Part shown: piece after piece, positions 1 to 8,283 of the stretch
Numbering within the stretch: position 1 is the first letter of the stretch
Layout: every line of letters starts with the position of its first letter
From: JALSRD01 sp964476595
Lineage (GTDB): Bacteria; Desulfobacterota; Desulfobacteria; Desulfobacterales; JALSRD01
Reading direction: 5' to 3'
NCBI GenBank assembly: GCA_964476595.1
Contig: CAYZCL010000133.1
Location: 1-64,000 of the forward strand
DNA: 64,000 bases
Translations under genes and position numbers: made by a program
Notes under the pieces: model-generated
The model's input: the letters and a program-made list of their open reading frames with translations, nothing else
What the model was told of the DNA's origin: nothing
The model's database searches: none

Positions 1-111
1 TGATGATTTTCCAGCGTTATTCTGTCCAACAAGAGCAACAATCCTATCAAATTCAAAATTTCCAGATTGAATTGACCTAAAATTTGATATATTTACACCT
101 TTGACTCTCAT
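1..111 (-). CDS. N-terminus of an OLD-like/AAA ATPase (cut by window edge)
   Basis: The minus strand reads from an ATG at 111 to the window edge, 37 codons with no stop. It begins MRVKGVNISNFRSI and reaches a Walker A motif, GQNNAGKSS, at residues 29-37. The opening 'ISNFRSI' strand followed by a P-loop near residue 30 is typical of RecF/SMC/OLD-type ATPases, many of which are OLD nucleases or phage-defence ATPases. Everything after the P-loop lies outside the window, so the nuclease or partner domain cannot be judged. The DNA here is much richer in A+T than the genes to the right, which suggests horizontally acquired DNA. The 264 bases to the next gene are also AT-rich and contain nothing I recognise. 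Confidence 0.75.
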   Translation of the reverse strand, partial: MRVKGVNISNFRSIQSGNFEFDRIVALVGQNNAGKSS

Positions 112-375
112 TTAAATTTCCTACAAATTCTTACACATAACAGAAATAATAGATGGATTATTATGCCTGATATTACCGCCTATAGCGGGAATTATTTTCT
201 ACATATTTGTGTATTTATTGAAAAATACGGAATATCAGGTTGAAATTTTCCATGATATTGCAAAAGTGCCGGTTATGACGGACCTTCCCCTCCTTCCGGC
301 TATATTCTCCCAGGAACCCAATTGCAAAGCGGCACCCGTGCCCGGGTTACGAACAGGCCCCTCGTTGCCGACTTT

Positions 376-843
376 TCACACCGCCTGTTTGCCGGTCAGT
401 TCTTCAAAATCCACCCGCACCACCAGGGTCTTTCGGAGAACGTTCTCTTCGAAATCGAAGGTACCATCGGTGTAGTGGGCCATGATGACGGCCAGGGCCT
501 CCCTTCTGGCCCGGGGGTCTTCCACGAAGGAGGCGCGGCCGAAGCCGATGACGCTTTTGTAGGCCAGGCTCCAGTCGCAGGCCTTTTCGGCCGGGAGCAG
601 CTTCAGGTCGCAGTCGAACTGGACGCACACGCGGGGGTTTTTCCGCAGCATGTCCACCTTGCGGCCCCGGACGGCGCAGTGGAAGTAGAGCGCGTTGTCC
701 CGGTAGCCGAAACACAGCGGCACGATGTAGGGGGTGTCGCCGTCGGTCATGGCCAGGCGGCAGAAACGGGCGGCGGCGATGACGGCCTCCACGGCGGAGC
801 GCCCTTCGATCTTTTTTTCCTTGCGTCGCAGTTCGAAGCTCAT
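376..843 (-). CDS. Pyridoxamine 5'-phosphate oxidase family flavin-binding protein
   Basis: The 155-residue product resembles the small split-barrel FMN proteins of the PNPOx/NimA type. Features seen include the opening MSFELRRKEKKI, a central IVPLCFGYRDNALYFHCA strand pair and a FEENVLRKTLVVRVDFEELTGK tail of the kind found in 5-nitroimidazole-reductase-like proteins. I chose the ATG at 843 because AGAGGA lies five bases upstream; an in-frame ATG at 858 would add five residues. Family members bind FMN or heme and reduce small substrates, but the substrate here cannot be told. It lies just downstream of, and on the same strand as, the MBL-fold hydrolase. Confidence 0.8.
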   Translation of the reverse strand: MSFELRRKEKKIEGRSAVEAVIAAARFCRLAMTDGDTPYIVPLCFGYRDNALYFHCAVRGRKVDMLRKNPRVCVQFDCDLKLLPAEKACDWSLAYKSVIGFGRASFVEDPRARREALAVIMAHYTDGTFDFEENVLRKTLVVRVDFEELTGKQAV

Positions 844-903
844 GAAATTCCTCTGCAAATCGGGTCCGGGGCAAAAAAAGCGGCCGCTTTCGGCGGCCGC
901 CGA

Positions 904-1602
904 TTATTCCAGCGACATCAGCGCTTCCCAGCGCTGGTACTCGGTGTCCACGGCCAGGCCGCGCTTTTTGAGCACATCGATCATGGCGGGGTCGTTGAAG
1001 CGCAGGTAGGGGTTGACCTTCAGCTCATCGGCCAGGGTCGAGGTCACGTGGGCGGGGTCGTAGGCCGCCAGGTAGTCGTCGATGTGCGGGTTTTCGGGCT
1101 CCACCAGGCGCGCGAACTTCATGGCGTAGTCCACGTAGTCGTGGCCGGCGTATACCCGGGTGTCGGGCGCAAAGGCCATCAGGCGCTTGATGGACTCGTA
1201 GAAGGCGCGCAGGTTCCCCGTGAAGCAGTTGCCCACGGTGCCGTTGAACAGGGTGTCCCCGGTGACCAGGGCGCCGTCCAGGCGGAAGGTCACCGAATCG
1301 TCGGTGTGCCCGGGCGTGGGAAACACCTCGATGCGCTGGTTTTCCAGCCGGATCTCTCCCGCCGCGACCAGCTCGTGGTGCGTCAGCAGGCGCGCGCCCG
1401 TGGCCGCCAACAGCTCTGAAGTGCCGGCGGTGTGGTCGGGATGGCCGTGGGTGTGGGTGACCGCCGACAGGCCCAGGCCGTGGGCGGCCAGGAAATCGTA
1501 GATCTCGCGCACGGCGCCGCCGTCCACCGACACGGCTTCGCGCTCGCCGCAGATGAGATAGGCCAGATTGTCGGCCGAATAGCGAAACTGCCGGATGCGC
1601 AT
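904..1602 (-). CDS. MBL-fold metallo-hydrolase (glyoxalase II-like)
   Basis: This 232-residue protein has the metallo-beta-lactamase signature HTHGHPDHT at residues 50-58, giving the metal ligands H52, H54, D56 and H57. A second ligand region reads PTPGHTDDSV and a third VTGDTLF, so the dinuclear metal site looks complete. Length and motif order fit hydroxyacylglutathione-hydrolase-like thioesterases. Such small prokaryotic members act on various thioesters, so the substrate is not assigned. The start is supported by AAAGGA six bases upstream of the ATG at 1602. The flavin-binding protein follows 60 bases downstream and may be cotranscribed. Confidence 0.85.
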   Translation of the reverse strand: MRIRQFRYSADNLAYLICGEREAVSVDGGAVREIYDFLAAHGLGLSAVTHTHGHPDHTAGTSELLAATGARLLTHHELVAAGEIRLENQRIEVFPTPGHTDDSVTFRLDGALVTGDTLFNGTVGNCFTGNLRAFYESIKRLMAFAPDTRVYAGHDYVDYAMKFARLVEPENPHIDDYLAAYDPAHVTSTLADELKVNPYLRFNDPAMIDVLKKRGLAVDTEYQRWEALMSLE

Positions 1603-1793
1603 CGAGAATCCTTTCTGAAATCCGGTTTTCAGGACGTCGCCAGCCGCACGCCACCGCGTTCGAGGTTACTATCAACCCCGGCATTTTTCAAGGTGCTTTC
1701 CCGAAAACGACCCCGTCCCCGGCCCTTGTCAGCACGCCGCAATCAGGATATAGGAGACGGGTCGTCTGTAACCACACCCGCGGGCCGGAACCG

Positions 1794-2312
1794 ATGAGCG
1801 AATCCCCTTTACAGCAGGCCGCCGTGCGCAGCGCCCTGAACAGCGCCGCCGCCATGCTGGCGCGGCGGGACCACTCCTGCAGGGAGCTGCGGGAGAAGCT
1901 GCGGCGGCGCGGCTTCGACGGCCCCGTGGCCCGGGCCGCGGTGGACGAGTGCCTGCGCCTGGGGTACATCGACGAGCCCGGCGCGGCGCGGCGCTTCGCC
2001 GAAAGCCGCGCGCGCCGGGGATACGGGCCGCGCTACACGCGGCGGGCCCTTCAGAAGCACGGCTACGACGCCGCGCTCATCGAAGAGGCCCTGGCGCCCT
2101 ACGCGACGGAGGCGCGGCAGGCGGCCGACGCCCGGCGGGCCCTGGAAAAGAAACTGAGGAGCGGGCGGCCGGATCGCGACCCGCGGCGCCGCAAGGAAAA
2201 ACTGTACCGTTTCCTGTGCAACCGGGGGTTTTCGCCCCGGGTCGTGCGGCGGCTGCTGCTCGACGGCGTCACGGACCCGACGGCGGACCGGGACGACACG
2301 CCTTTGCGGTAA
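1794..2312 (+). CDS. recX: Regulatory protein RecX
   Basis: The 172-residue product is built from Arg-rich three-helix repeats typical of RecX. Residues 20-60 contain LARRDHSCRELREKLRRRGF, followed by LRLGYIDEPGAARRFAESRARRGYGPRYTRRALQ in two adjoining blocks, and a third repeat ends RFLCNRGFSPRVVRRLL. RecX binds RecA and limits filament extension, so it acts in recombination and SOS control. recA is not in the window. The ribosome-binding site is weak. The protein is extremely rich in Arg and Ala, in line with the high GC of the locus. The gene stands divergent from the MBL hydrolase. Confidence 0.88.
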   Translation: MSESPLQQAAVRSALNSAAAMLARRDHSCRELREKLRRRGFDGPVARAAVDECLRLGYIDEPGAARRFAESRARRGYGPRYTRRALQKHGYDAALIEEALAPYATEARQAADARRALEKKLRSGRPDRDPRRRKEKLYRFLCNRGFSPRVVRRLLLDGVTDPTADRDDTPLR

Positions 2313-2374
2313 GGCGCGCCGACGCGCAACGCGCCTTCGCGCTCCCGCAGCAAACATCAACCGGAGGAGACCTC

Positions 2375-3223
2375 ATGCCCTACTCACCCGTGGACCTGTA
2401 CCGCGACATCCTGCCCAGGACCAACTGCGGCGACTGCGGCTACCGCACCTGCCTGGCCTTTGCCAGCATGGTGGTCAGCGAAAAGGTCCCCATCGCCGAC
2501 TGCCCCCACGTGGACGCGGACACGGCCGAAAAGGTTCAGCGGGAGCTGGACAAACAGCACGCCGCCGGCAAGTGGGTCAAGCGCGACATGGCCAAGGACG
2601 CCCTGGTGTGGGCCAAAGAGCGCGCCGCCTCCATGAAGATCGCGGACCTGCCGCCGCGCATCGGCGGGGAACTGGTGGAGGTGGACGGCAGGACGGCCCT
2701 GCGGCTGCCCTACTTCACCGGGCACATCCTGATCACCGAGGACGGGCTGCGGCTGGAAAAGGACGGTGCCGAGCTCAACCGCTGGGAACAGGTTTTCATC
2801 TACAACCACCTGGCCCAGGGCGGCAGCGCCCGGCCCACCGGCAACTGGCGCGCGCTGGAGCAGATCCCCAACACCATCTCCAAGACCAAGAGCATGCGCG
2901 CCCACGTGGAGGCGCCGCTGGTGGAGCGCTTCGCGGGCCGGGTGGACGAACTGCGGCGCAGCGCCGCGCGGCTGGGCGCCGAGGACCTCACCGAGCAGGA
3001 GGGCAACGCCGACGCCGTGCTGCTGTTCCGCCCGCTGCCCCGCCTGCCGGTGATGGTGCGCTTCTGGGACGCCGAACCCGAGGAGGGCTTCGAGGCCCGC
3101 GTGCACCTGCTCTTCGACGAGACCATCACCGAGCACCTCGACGTGGAGTCCATCATGTTCCTGAGCGAGCGCATCCGCGAGCTGCTGTGCGACACCGCCG
3201 ACGGCAAGCCGCTGCCGTTTTAA
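2375..3223 (+). CDS. Fe-S domain protein with DUF3786-like region
   Basis: The start is the ATG at 2375, preceded by a strong GGAGGAG at 2363-2369. The product has 282 residues. Its N-terminus carries NCGDCGYRTCLAFA at about residues 14-27 and a fourth Cys in ADCPHVD near residue 42, which is the 4Fe-4S motif of acetyl-CoA decarbonylase/synthase gamma subunits and related corrinoid proteins. The rest resembles DUF3786, a domain found with such motifs in anaerobes. It is probably cytoplasmic; no signal peptide is visible. Function is unknown, but the motif points to C1 or corrinoid metabolism. Only 62 bases separate it from recX. Confidence 0.75.
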   Translation: MPYSPVDLYRDILPRTNCGDCGYRTCLAFASMVVSEKVPIADCPHVDADTAEKVQRELDKQHAAGKWVKRDMAKDALVWAKERAASMKIADLPPRIGGELVEVDGRTALRLPYFTGHILITEDGLRLEKDGAELNRWEQVFIYNHLAQGGSARPTGNWRALEQIPNTISKTKSMRAHVEAPLVERFAGRVDELRRSAARLGAEDLTEQEGNADAVLLFRPLPRLPVMVRFWDAEPEEGFEARVHLLFDETITEHLDVESIMFLSERIRELLCDTADGKPLPF

Positions 3224-3303
3224 AGGCCCGCACGGGCCCGCGGGCCGCGCCGACGGACGCCTTCCGCCACCACGCCGCAGCGCCCCGGCGGAGGGCAGCC
3301 GGC

Positions 3304-4266
3304 CTAGGGCTTTGCGGCCGGCAGCTCCACGGCCCACTGGTCCAGGGGCGGCGGGGCGCCGATCATGCCCTGCCGCTGCAGGAAGGTTGCGAAGCGCAGG
3401 TAGCGCGCGCGGTCCAGGGCGCCGGGCCGCAGGGCGAAGCGCGGCAGGGTGTCGCGCCAGGCGCGGCGGTTGAGCTCGTTGTCCAGGTCCCGGCGGCCGC
3501 GGATGAACAGCCGCCAGCTCTCGTCGGGGTGGTTGACCAGGTACTGCACGCCCTCTTCCAGCGCGTCCACGAAGGCGCGCATGCGCGGGTCGGACAGCCG
3601 CTCGCGGCGGCACTCCAGGATCAGCTCGTCGTAGGGCGGCACGCCGTTTTCCTCCACGAAAAAAGCCCTTCCGGGGTGCCCCTCCAGCGCCATCTGGTTG
3701 AGCTCGAAGTTGCGGAAGGCCCCGATGACGGCGTCGGTCTTGCCGGCCAGCAGCGAGGGCGACAGCGAGAAGTTGACGTTCACCAGCCGGATGTCCCTGA
3801 GCGTCAGGCCGGCGCGCGCCAGCATGGCCTTGAGCAGCACGGTCTCGAAGCCGCCGATGGAGTAGCCCACGGTGCGTCCCTTGAGATCGGCGATGCTTTT
3901 GATGTCGCTGTCGGCCAGCACCACCAGGGCGTTTAGCGGCGTGGCCACCAGGGTGGCGATGCGCACCAGGGGCAGCCCCTGGTCCACCTGCAGGTGCAGC
4001 TGCTGCTGGTAGGAGACCGCGATGTCGGCCTTGCCGGCCGCCACCAGCTTGGGCGGATCGTTGGGGTTGGAGGGGGCGATGAGCTCCACCTGCAGCCCCC
4101 GCCGGCTGAAAAAGCCCTTTTCCTGGGCCACGAACAGCGGCCCGTGGTCCGGGTTGACGAACCAGTCCAGCAGCACGGTCAGTTTCTCACCGGCCGCCGC
4201 CGGGGTCGAAAACGGCAAAAGGCCGCACAGCACCGTCAGCACGGTAACGACACGCAACCATTTCAT
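3304..4266 (-). CDS. thiY: Thiamin-precursor ABC transporter, substrate-binding protein (ThiY/NMT1-like)
   Basis: The 320-residue product opens with a cleavable signal peptide (MKWLRVVTVLTVLCGLLPFS..AAA). It continues with the NMT1/THI5 motif LDWFVNPDHGPLFVAQEKGFF, the usual hallmark of periplasmic proteins that bind formylaminopyrimidine or HMP-type thiamin precursors. I start it at the ATG at 4266, which has AGGAG eight bases upstream; a GTG at 4272 overlaps the permease stop but is too close to that site. It is the last gene of the TPP-riboswitch-controlled thi operon, directly after the permease. The ligand (HMP, formylaminopyrimidine or thiamin) is inferred from context. Confidence 0.85.
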   Translation of the reverse strand: MKWLRVVTVLTVLCGLLPFSTPAAAGEKLTVLLDWFVNPDHGPLFVAQEKGFFSRRGLQVELIAPSNPNDPPKLVAAGKADIAVSYQQQLHLQVDQGLPLVRIATLVATPLNALVVLADSDIKSIADLKGRTVGYSIGGFETVLLKAMLARAGLTLRDIRLVNVNFSLSPSLLAGKTDAVIGAFRNFELNQMALEGHPGRAFFVEENGVPPYDELILECRRERLSDPRMRAFVDALEEGVQYLVNHPDESWRLFIRGRRDLDNELNRRAWRDTLPRFALRPGALDRARYLRFATFLQRQGMIGAPPPLDQWAVELPAAKP

Positions 4267-4268
4267 TT

Positions 4269-5027
4269 TCACAACTCCTGTTCTTCTTCCGTCTGCCAGT
4301 AGACCAGTCTTTTCAGGCCCCGGTCCACCGAGAAGTAAAGCGCCAGCGCCATGGCCACCACCAGGGCCAGGGCCGCGAACATGAGGTCGGTCTGCATGCG
4401 CGCGTTGGCGTGCAGCATGTAGAACCCCAGCCCGGCCGAAGAGCCCACCCACTCGCCCACGATGGCGCCGATGGGGGCCACGGCCGTGGCCACGCGCAGG
4501 CCCGAGGCGAAGGCCGGCAGGGCCGCCGGCAGCCGGATGTGGGTCAGCACGGCCCGCGGCGGGGCGTCCATCACGCGCGCCAGCTCCAGCCACTCGGGGT
4601 CGGTGCGCCGCAGGCCGTCGTAGAAGGCGGCCGTCACCGGGAAAAAGATGATCAGCACCGCCATGGTCACCTTGGAGCCCATGCCGTAGCCCAGCCACAG
4701 GATCAGCAGCGGCGCCAGGGCGAAGACCGGCACGGCCTGGCTCATGACCAGCAGCGGCAGCAGCCAGCGCTTGACCGACCGCGAGGCCGTCATGGTCAGG
4801 GCGCATCCCGCGCCCAGCACGGTTCCCAGAATCAGCCCCAGCACGATCTCCACCAGGGTGATGCCGGCGTGGTGCGCCAGCGTCTGCCAGTGGGTGACGA
4901 AAACGGCCGCGATGCGCAGCGGGCCCGGCAGGATGTAGCGCGGCACGCCGGTCACGGCCACCAGCAGCTGCCAGGCGGCCAGCAGGCCGGCCGTGACGAT
5001 CAGCGGGCGCAGCAGGGCGCGCTTCAC
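4269..5027 (-). CDS. thiX: Thiamin-precursor ABC transporter permease (ThiX-like)
   Basis: A 252-residue inner-membrane protein of the binding-protein-dependent transport family, with about six hydrophobic segments. The EAA-loop region reads ELARVMDAPPRAVLTHIRLPAALP near residues 138-161, where the ATPase docks. It overlaps thiZ by four bases and ends three bases before thiY, so the three genes form a complete ABC importer. The operon context makes a pyrimidine precursor of thiamin the likely cargo. Close relatives transport taurine or nitrate, so the assignment rests mainly on its neighbours and the riboswitch. Confidence 0.85.
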   Translation of the reverse strand: MKRALLRPLIVTAGLLAAWQLLVAVTGVPRYILPGPLRIAAVFVTHWQTLAHHAGITLVEIVLGLILGTVLGAGCALTMTASRSVKRWLLPLLVMSQAVPVFALAPLLILWLGYGMGSKVTMAVLIIFFPVTAAFYDGLRRTDPEWLELARVMDAPPRAVLTHIRLPAALPAFASGLRVATAVAPIGAIVGEWVGSSAGLGFYMLHANARMQTDLMFAALALVVAMALALYFSVDRGLKRLVYWQTEEEQEL

Positions 5028-5764
5028 GCCGCCCCCGTGAGCCGGCCGAGCAGCTCGGCGTGCATGCCCGCCACCACGGGGTCGTCCACCTGGCGCGGCG
5101 GGTCGCCGGGCGGCTGCAGGGCCGGGCCCATCTTCACGGGCGAACCGCTCATGACGTGGATGCGGTGTCCCAGGCGCAGGGCCTCCAGCGGGTCGTGGGT
5201 CACCAGCACCACCGTGGCGCCGCGCAGCATGCCGGCCGCCAGGTCCTGGAGCCGGGTGCGCGTGATGGCGTCCAGGGCCGAGAAAGGTTCGTCCATCAGG
5301 ATCACCGGCCGCTCCTCCATGAGGGTGCGCAGCAGGGCCGCCCGCTGGCGCATACCGCCCGAAAGTCTGTCCGGCAGGTCGCCGGCGCAGTGCCCAAGGC
5401 CCACGGCCTGCAGCAGGTCGCGGGCCTTTTGCCGGCGCTCGGGCGTCACGCCGCCGCGCAGCCGGTCGCCCAGCAGCACGTTGTCCAGCACGCTCAGCCA
5501 GGGCAGCAGCAGGTCCTTCTGGGCCATCCAGGCGGTCTGGCCGCGGCCGCGCGGCGTGCCGTCGAAACGGATGCTGCCGGACACCCCCCGCCGCAGGCTG
5601 CCGGAGATCAGGCGCAGCAGGGTGGACTTGCCGCAGCCCGAAGGGCCCAGCAGGCAGGTCCAGCCGCCGGCGCGGATGTGAAAGTCCATCTCCCGGAACA
5701 GCACGGTGCCCGGGAAGGAAAAGGAGACCTTCTCCAGGTCAATATCCGGGGCCGCGGGCTGCAT
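5024..5764 (-). CDS. thiZ: Thiamin-precursor ABC transporter ATP-binding protein (ThiZ-like)
   Basis: The 246-residue ATPase shows Walker A GPSGCGKST near residue 40, the signature LSGGMRQRAALLRTL, Walker B VILMDEPFSALD and a switch His in VLVTHDPLEAL. It therefore looks catalytically intact. It energises import through the adjacent ThiX permease, overlapping it by four bases. The gene begins six bases after the thiD stop, so it is translated within the thi operon. It belongs to the taurine/nitrate/HMP transporter subgroup of ATPases. Confidence 0.87.
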   Translation of the reverse strand: MQPAAPDIDLEKVSFSFPGTVLFREMDFHIRAGGWTCLLGPSGCGKSTLLRLISGSLRRGVSGSIRFDGTPRGRGQTAWMAQKDLLLPWLSVLDNVLLGDRLRGGVTPERRQKARDLLQAVGLGHCAGDLPDRLSGGMRQRAALLRTLMEERPVILMDEPFSALDAITRTRLQDLAAGMLRGATVVLVTHDPLEALRLGHRIHVMSGSPVKMGPALQPPGDPPRQVDDPVVAGMHAELLGRLTGAA

Positions 5765-5770
5765 GGGAAC

Positions 5771-6601
5771 CTACTTCCAGAAATCGAAGAAATGATGCAC
5801 CGGGCCATGGCCGGCGCCCAGGCGGTAGCCGGCGCCGGCGCGGATGGCGGCCGTGATGTAGTCCTTGGCGCCCCGCACGGCCGCCTCCAGCTCCAGGCCG
5901 CGGGCCAGGTGGGCGGCCACGGCCGACGACAGGGTGCAGCCGGTGCCGTGGTTGTTGCGCGTCTCGACCGCCTCGCCCGCCAGCACCACCGTGCGGTCCC
6001 CGTCCGCCAGGTAGAGCACGTCGGTGCTGCGCAGCGCCTCCCGGTGGCCGCCCTTGAGCAGTACGGCCCGGCAGCCCAGCGCCGCCAGGTCGCGGGCCGC
6101 GGCGCGCATGTCGTCGAGACCGAGAATCTCGCGCCCCAGCAGCACGGCGGCCTCGGGCAGGTTGGGCGTCACCACGTCGGCCAGCGGCAGCAGGCGCGTC
6201 GCCAGGGCCTGCACGGCGTCGTCTTCCAGCAGGCGGTCGCCGCTCTGGGCCACCATGACCGGGTCCAGCACGATGTTGGCGGCCCCGTGTTCTTCCAGCC
6301 CGCGCGCCACGGTCTCGATGAGCGGCGCGGAAAACAGCATGCCGATCTTGACGGCGTCGGCGCCGATATCGCCGAACACGGCCGCCATCTGCTGCGCCAC
6401 GAAGTCCTCGGGAACCGGGTGGATGGCGGTCACGCCGGTGGTGTTCTGGGCCGTCAGGGCCGTGATGACGGTCATGCCGTAGCAGCCCAGGGCCGAAAAG
6501 GTCTTCAGATCGGCCTGGATGCCGGCCCCGCCCCCGCTGTCCGAGCCGGCGATGGTCAGCGCCCGGTGGTAGGTGCGTTCAGGCTTGCCGCGTGTTTCCA
6601 T
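5771..6601 (-). CDS. thiD: Hydroxymethylpyrimidine / phosphomethylpyrimidine kinase
   Basis: The product (276 residues from the ATG at 6601, AGGAG seven bases upstream) phosphorylates HMP and then HMP-P to give HMP-PP, the pyrimidine half of thiamin phosphate. Ribokinase-fold motifs are clear: TIAGSDSGGGAGIQADLKTF near the N-terminus, LDPVMVAQSGDRLL in the middle and the anion-hole motif NNHGTGCTLSSAVAAHL near residue 215. Its start lies 23 bases inside thiL, so translation is probably coupled. A longer open frame upstream is only read-through of thiL in another frame. Confidence 0.93.
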   Translation of the reverse strand: METRGKPERTYHRALTIAGSDSGGGAGIQADLKTFSALGCYGMTVITALTAQNTTGVTAIHPVPEDFVAQQMAAVFGDIGADAVKIGMLFSAPLIETVARGLEEHGAANIVLDPVMVAQSGDRLLEDDAVQALATRLLPLADVVTPNLPEAAVLLGREILGLDDMRAAARDLAALGCRAVLLKGGHREALRSTDVLYLADGDRTVVLAGEAVETRNNHGTGCTLSSAVAAHLARGLELEAAVRGAKDYITAAIRAGAGYRLGAGHGPVHHFFDFWK

Positions 6602-7622
6602 GATCTGCTCCTGTCTTGAAGTGGTCCCAGCCCCGCGGGCGGACCTCCCGGCGGCGGCCGTCGGCGGCGACGATCTCCAGGCGTCCGGTGCCGGTGATCT
6701 CGCCGATGACGTGAAGCGGCCGGCCGAAGGCCCGCCGGTAACGGTCGGCCACGGCCCGGGCCCGCTCCGGCGCCAGGGTGACCACCAGCACGTAGTCCTC
6801 GCCGCCGGCAAGGGCCATGTCCGCGGGGTCCTGCCCGAAACGCCGGCAGAAGCGGCGCAGGTGGTCCGAGACGGGCAGCTTTGCGGCGTGGATCACGGCG
6901 CCGGCGCCGCTGGCCGCCAGGATGTGTCCCAGGTCGGCGCCCAGCCCGTCGCTGACGTCGATGGCGGCCGTGGCCGCGCCGCAGGCGGCCAGGAAGCGGC
7001 CCTCGGCCAGGTGGGGCCGGGGCAACAGGTGCGCCTTCACCAGGGTCGCCAGGTCGGGCGTGTCGGCGGCGCGGTTTTCCAGGATGAGCTGCAGCCCGGC
7101 GCGGCTGTCGCCCAGGGGGCCGGTGCAGCAGACGACGTCACCGGGCCGCGCGCCGTCGCGCCGCAGCATCTCTTCTTCCGGCACCGAGCCGGTCACGGCC
7201 ACATTGATCACCAGGTCGGCTTTGGAGCCCGTGGTGTCGCCGCCCAGGATGTTGACGCCGTGTTCGACGGCCTGGCGGCGCATGCCGCGGTAGAGTTCCT
7301 CGAGGTAGTCCAGGGGGCAGTCGCGGGGCACGGCGATGCTCACGAAGGCCGCCTGGGCCGTGCCGCCCATGGCCGCGATGTCGCTCAGGTTGACCGCCAG
7401 CGCCTTGACGCCCAGCTCGAACCCGCCGGCCGCCGAACGCAGGAAGTGCACGCGTTCGACCAGCAGGTCGGTGGTCACCAGGGTCAGTTCGCCGGCCGGC
7501 GGCACGAAGGCCGCCGCGTCGTCGCCGATGGCCCGCACCACGCCGGCGTCGTTCACCACGCAGCCGCGCCGGATGCGCGCGATGAAACCGAACTCGCCGA
7601 TGTCCTCCAGTCCCGCCGCCAC
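6579..7622 (-). CDS. thiL: Thiamine-monophosphate kinase
   Basis: This 347-residue protein makes thiamin diphosphate from thiamin monophosphate and ATP, the last step of the pathway. It carries the PurM/ThiL-family motifs IGDDAAAF, TTDLLVERVHF, ALAVNLSDIAAMG, NILGGDTTGS and DVSDGLGADLGHI, the last giving metal-binding aspartates. Length is close to the family's usual 320-350. It starts one base after the thiE stop and overlaps thiD by 23 bases. Its presence with thiE and thiM lets salvaged thiazole and HMP be turned into the active cofactor. Confidence 0.93.
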   Translation of the reverse strand: MAAGLEDIGEFGFIARIRRGCVVNDAGVVRAIGDDAAAFVPPAGELTLVTTDLLVERVHFLRSAAGGFELGVKALAVNLSDIAAMGGTAQAAFVSIAVPRDCPLDYLEELYRGMRRQAVEHGVNILGGDTTGSKADLVINVAVTGSVPEEEMLRRDGARPGDVVCCTGPLGDSRAGLQLILENRAADTPDLATLVKAHLLPRPHLAEGRFLAACGAATAAIDVSDGLGADLGHILAASGAGAVIHAAKLPVSDHLRRFCRRFGQDPADMALAGGEDYVLVVTLAPERARAVADRYRRAFGRPLHVIGEITGTGRLEIVAADGRRREVRPRGWDHFKTGADHGNTRQA

Positions 7623-7623
7623 G

Positions 7624-8274
7624 TCAGGCCCGCTCCCGCCGGGCCTCCCGGATGATCTCCGAAAGCTCGCGGGCGGCCTTTTCGGGGTCCTCGGCCGCCA
7701 CGATGGCCGACACCACGGCGATGCCGTCGGCGCCGCTTTTCACCACCTCGGCCACGTTGTCGGGCTTGAGCCCGCCGATGGCCACCAGCGGGATGTCCAC
7801 CGCCGCTCGGATGTCGCGCAGCCCCTCCAGGCCCAGAGCCGGCGCCGTGTCGGTCTTGGTGTCGGTCTCGTAGATGGGGCTCACGCCGATGTAATCGGCC
7901 CCGCCGCGCTCGGCCGCCACCGCGTTTTCCAGCGACTCGGCCGAGATGCCGATGCACATGCCGTCCCCGGCGATGCGCCGCGCCATCTCCAGGGGCATGT
8001 CGCTCTGGCCCAGGTGCACGCCGTCGGCCGCCACGGCCAGGGCCACGTCCAGGCGGTCGTTGATGATCAGGGGCACCCCCGCGGACTTCAGGAAATCCCG
8101 GATGGCCAGGGCCTCGCGGATGAACTCGCGGGTGCCGTACTCCTTTTCGCGCAGCTGAACGCAGGTCGCCCCGCCGCGCACGGCGGCCTGCACGATCTCC
8201 AGGGTCGTGCGGCCCCTGGAGAGCCGGCGGTCCGTCACCAGGTAGAGCGTGTAATCAAAGGCAGCCGCTTCCAT
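7624..8274 (-). CDS. thiE: Thiamine-phosphate synthase
   Basis: A 216-residue TIM-barrel enzyme that joins HMP-PP and thiazole phosphate. Family motifs seen are LYLVTDRRL at the N-terminus, TCVQLREKEY (diphosphate-binding Arg/Lys), LIINDRLDVALAVAADGVHLGQ split over two strands, and GVSPIYETDTKTD. These match residues known to bind pyrophosphate and magnesium. It lies nine bases after thiM and directly ahead of thiL in the thi operon. Confidence 0.93.
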   Translation of the reverse strand: MEAAAFDYTLYLVTDRRLSRGRTTLEIVQAAVRGGATCVQLREKEYGTREFIREALAIRDFLKSAGVPLIINDRLDVALAVAADGVHLGQSDMPLEMARRIAGDGMCIGISAESLENAVAAERGGADYIGVSPIYETDTKTDTAPALGLEGLRDIRAAVDIPLVAIGGLKPDNVAEVVKSGADGIAVVSAIVAAEDPEKAARELSEIIREARRERA

Positions 8275-8283
8275 GCAAACCTC

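Noticed and set aside
1949..2374. A long N-terminal extension of the Fe-S/DUF3786 protein
   Set aside because: The extra 142 codons are recX read in another frame; the ATG at 2375 has a strong ribosome-binding site and begins the homologous region.
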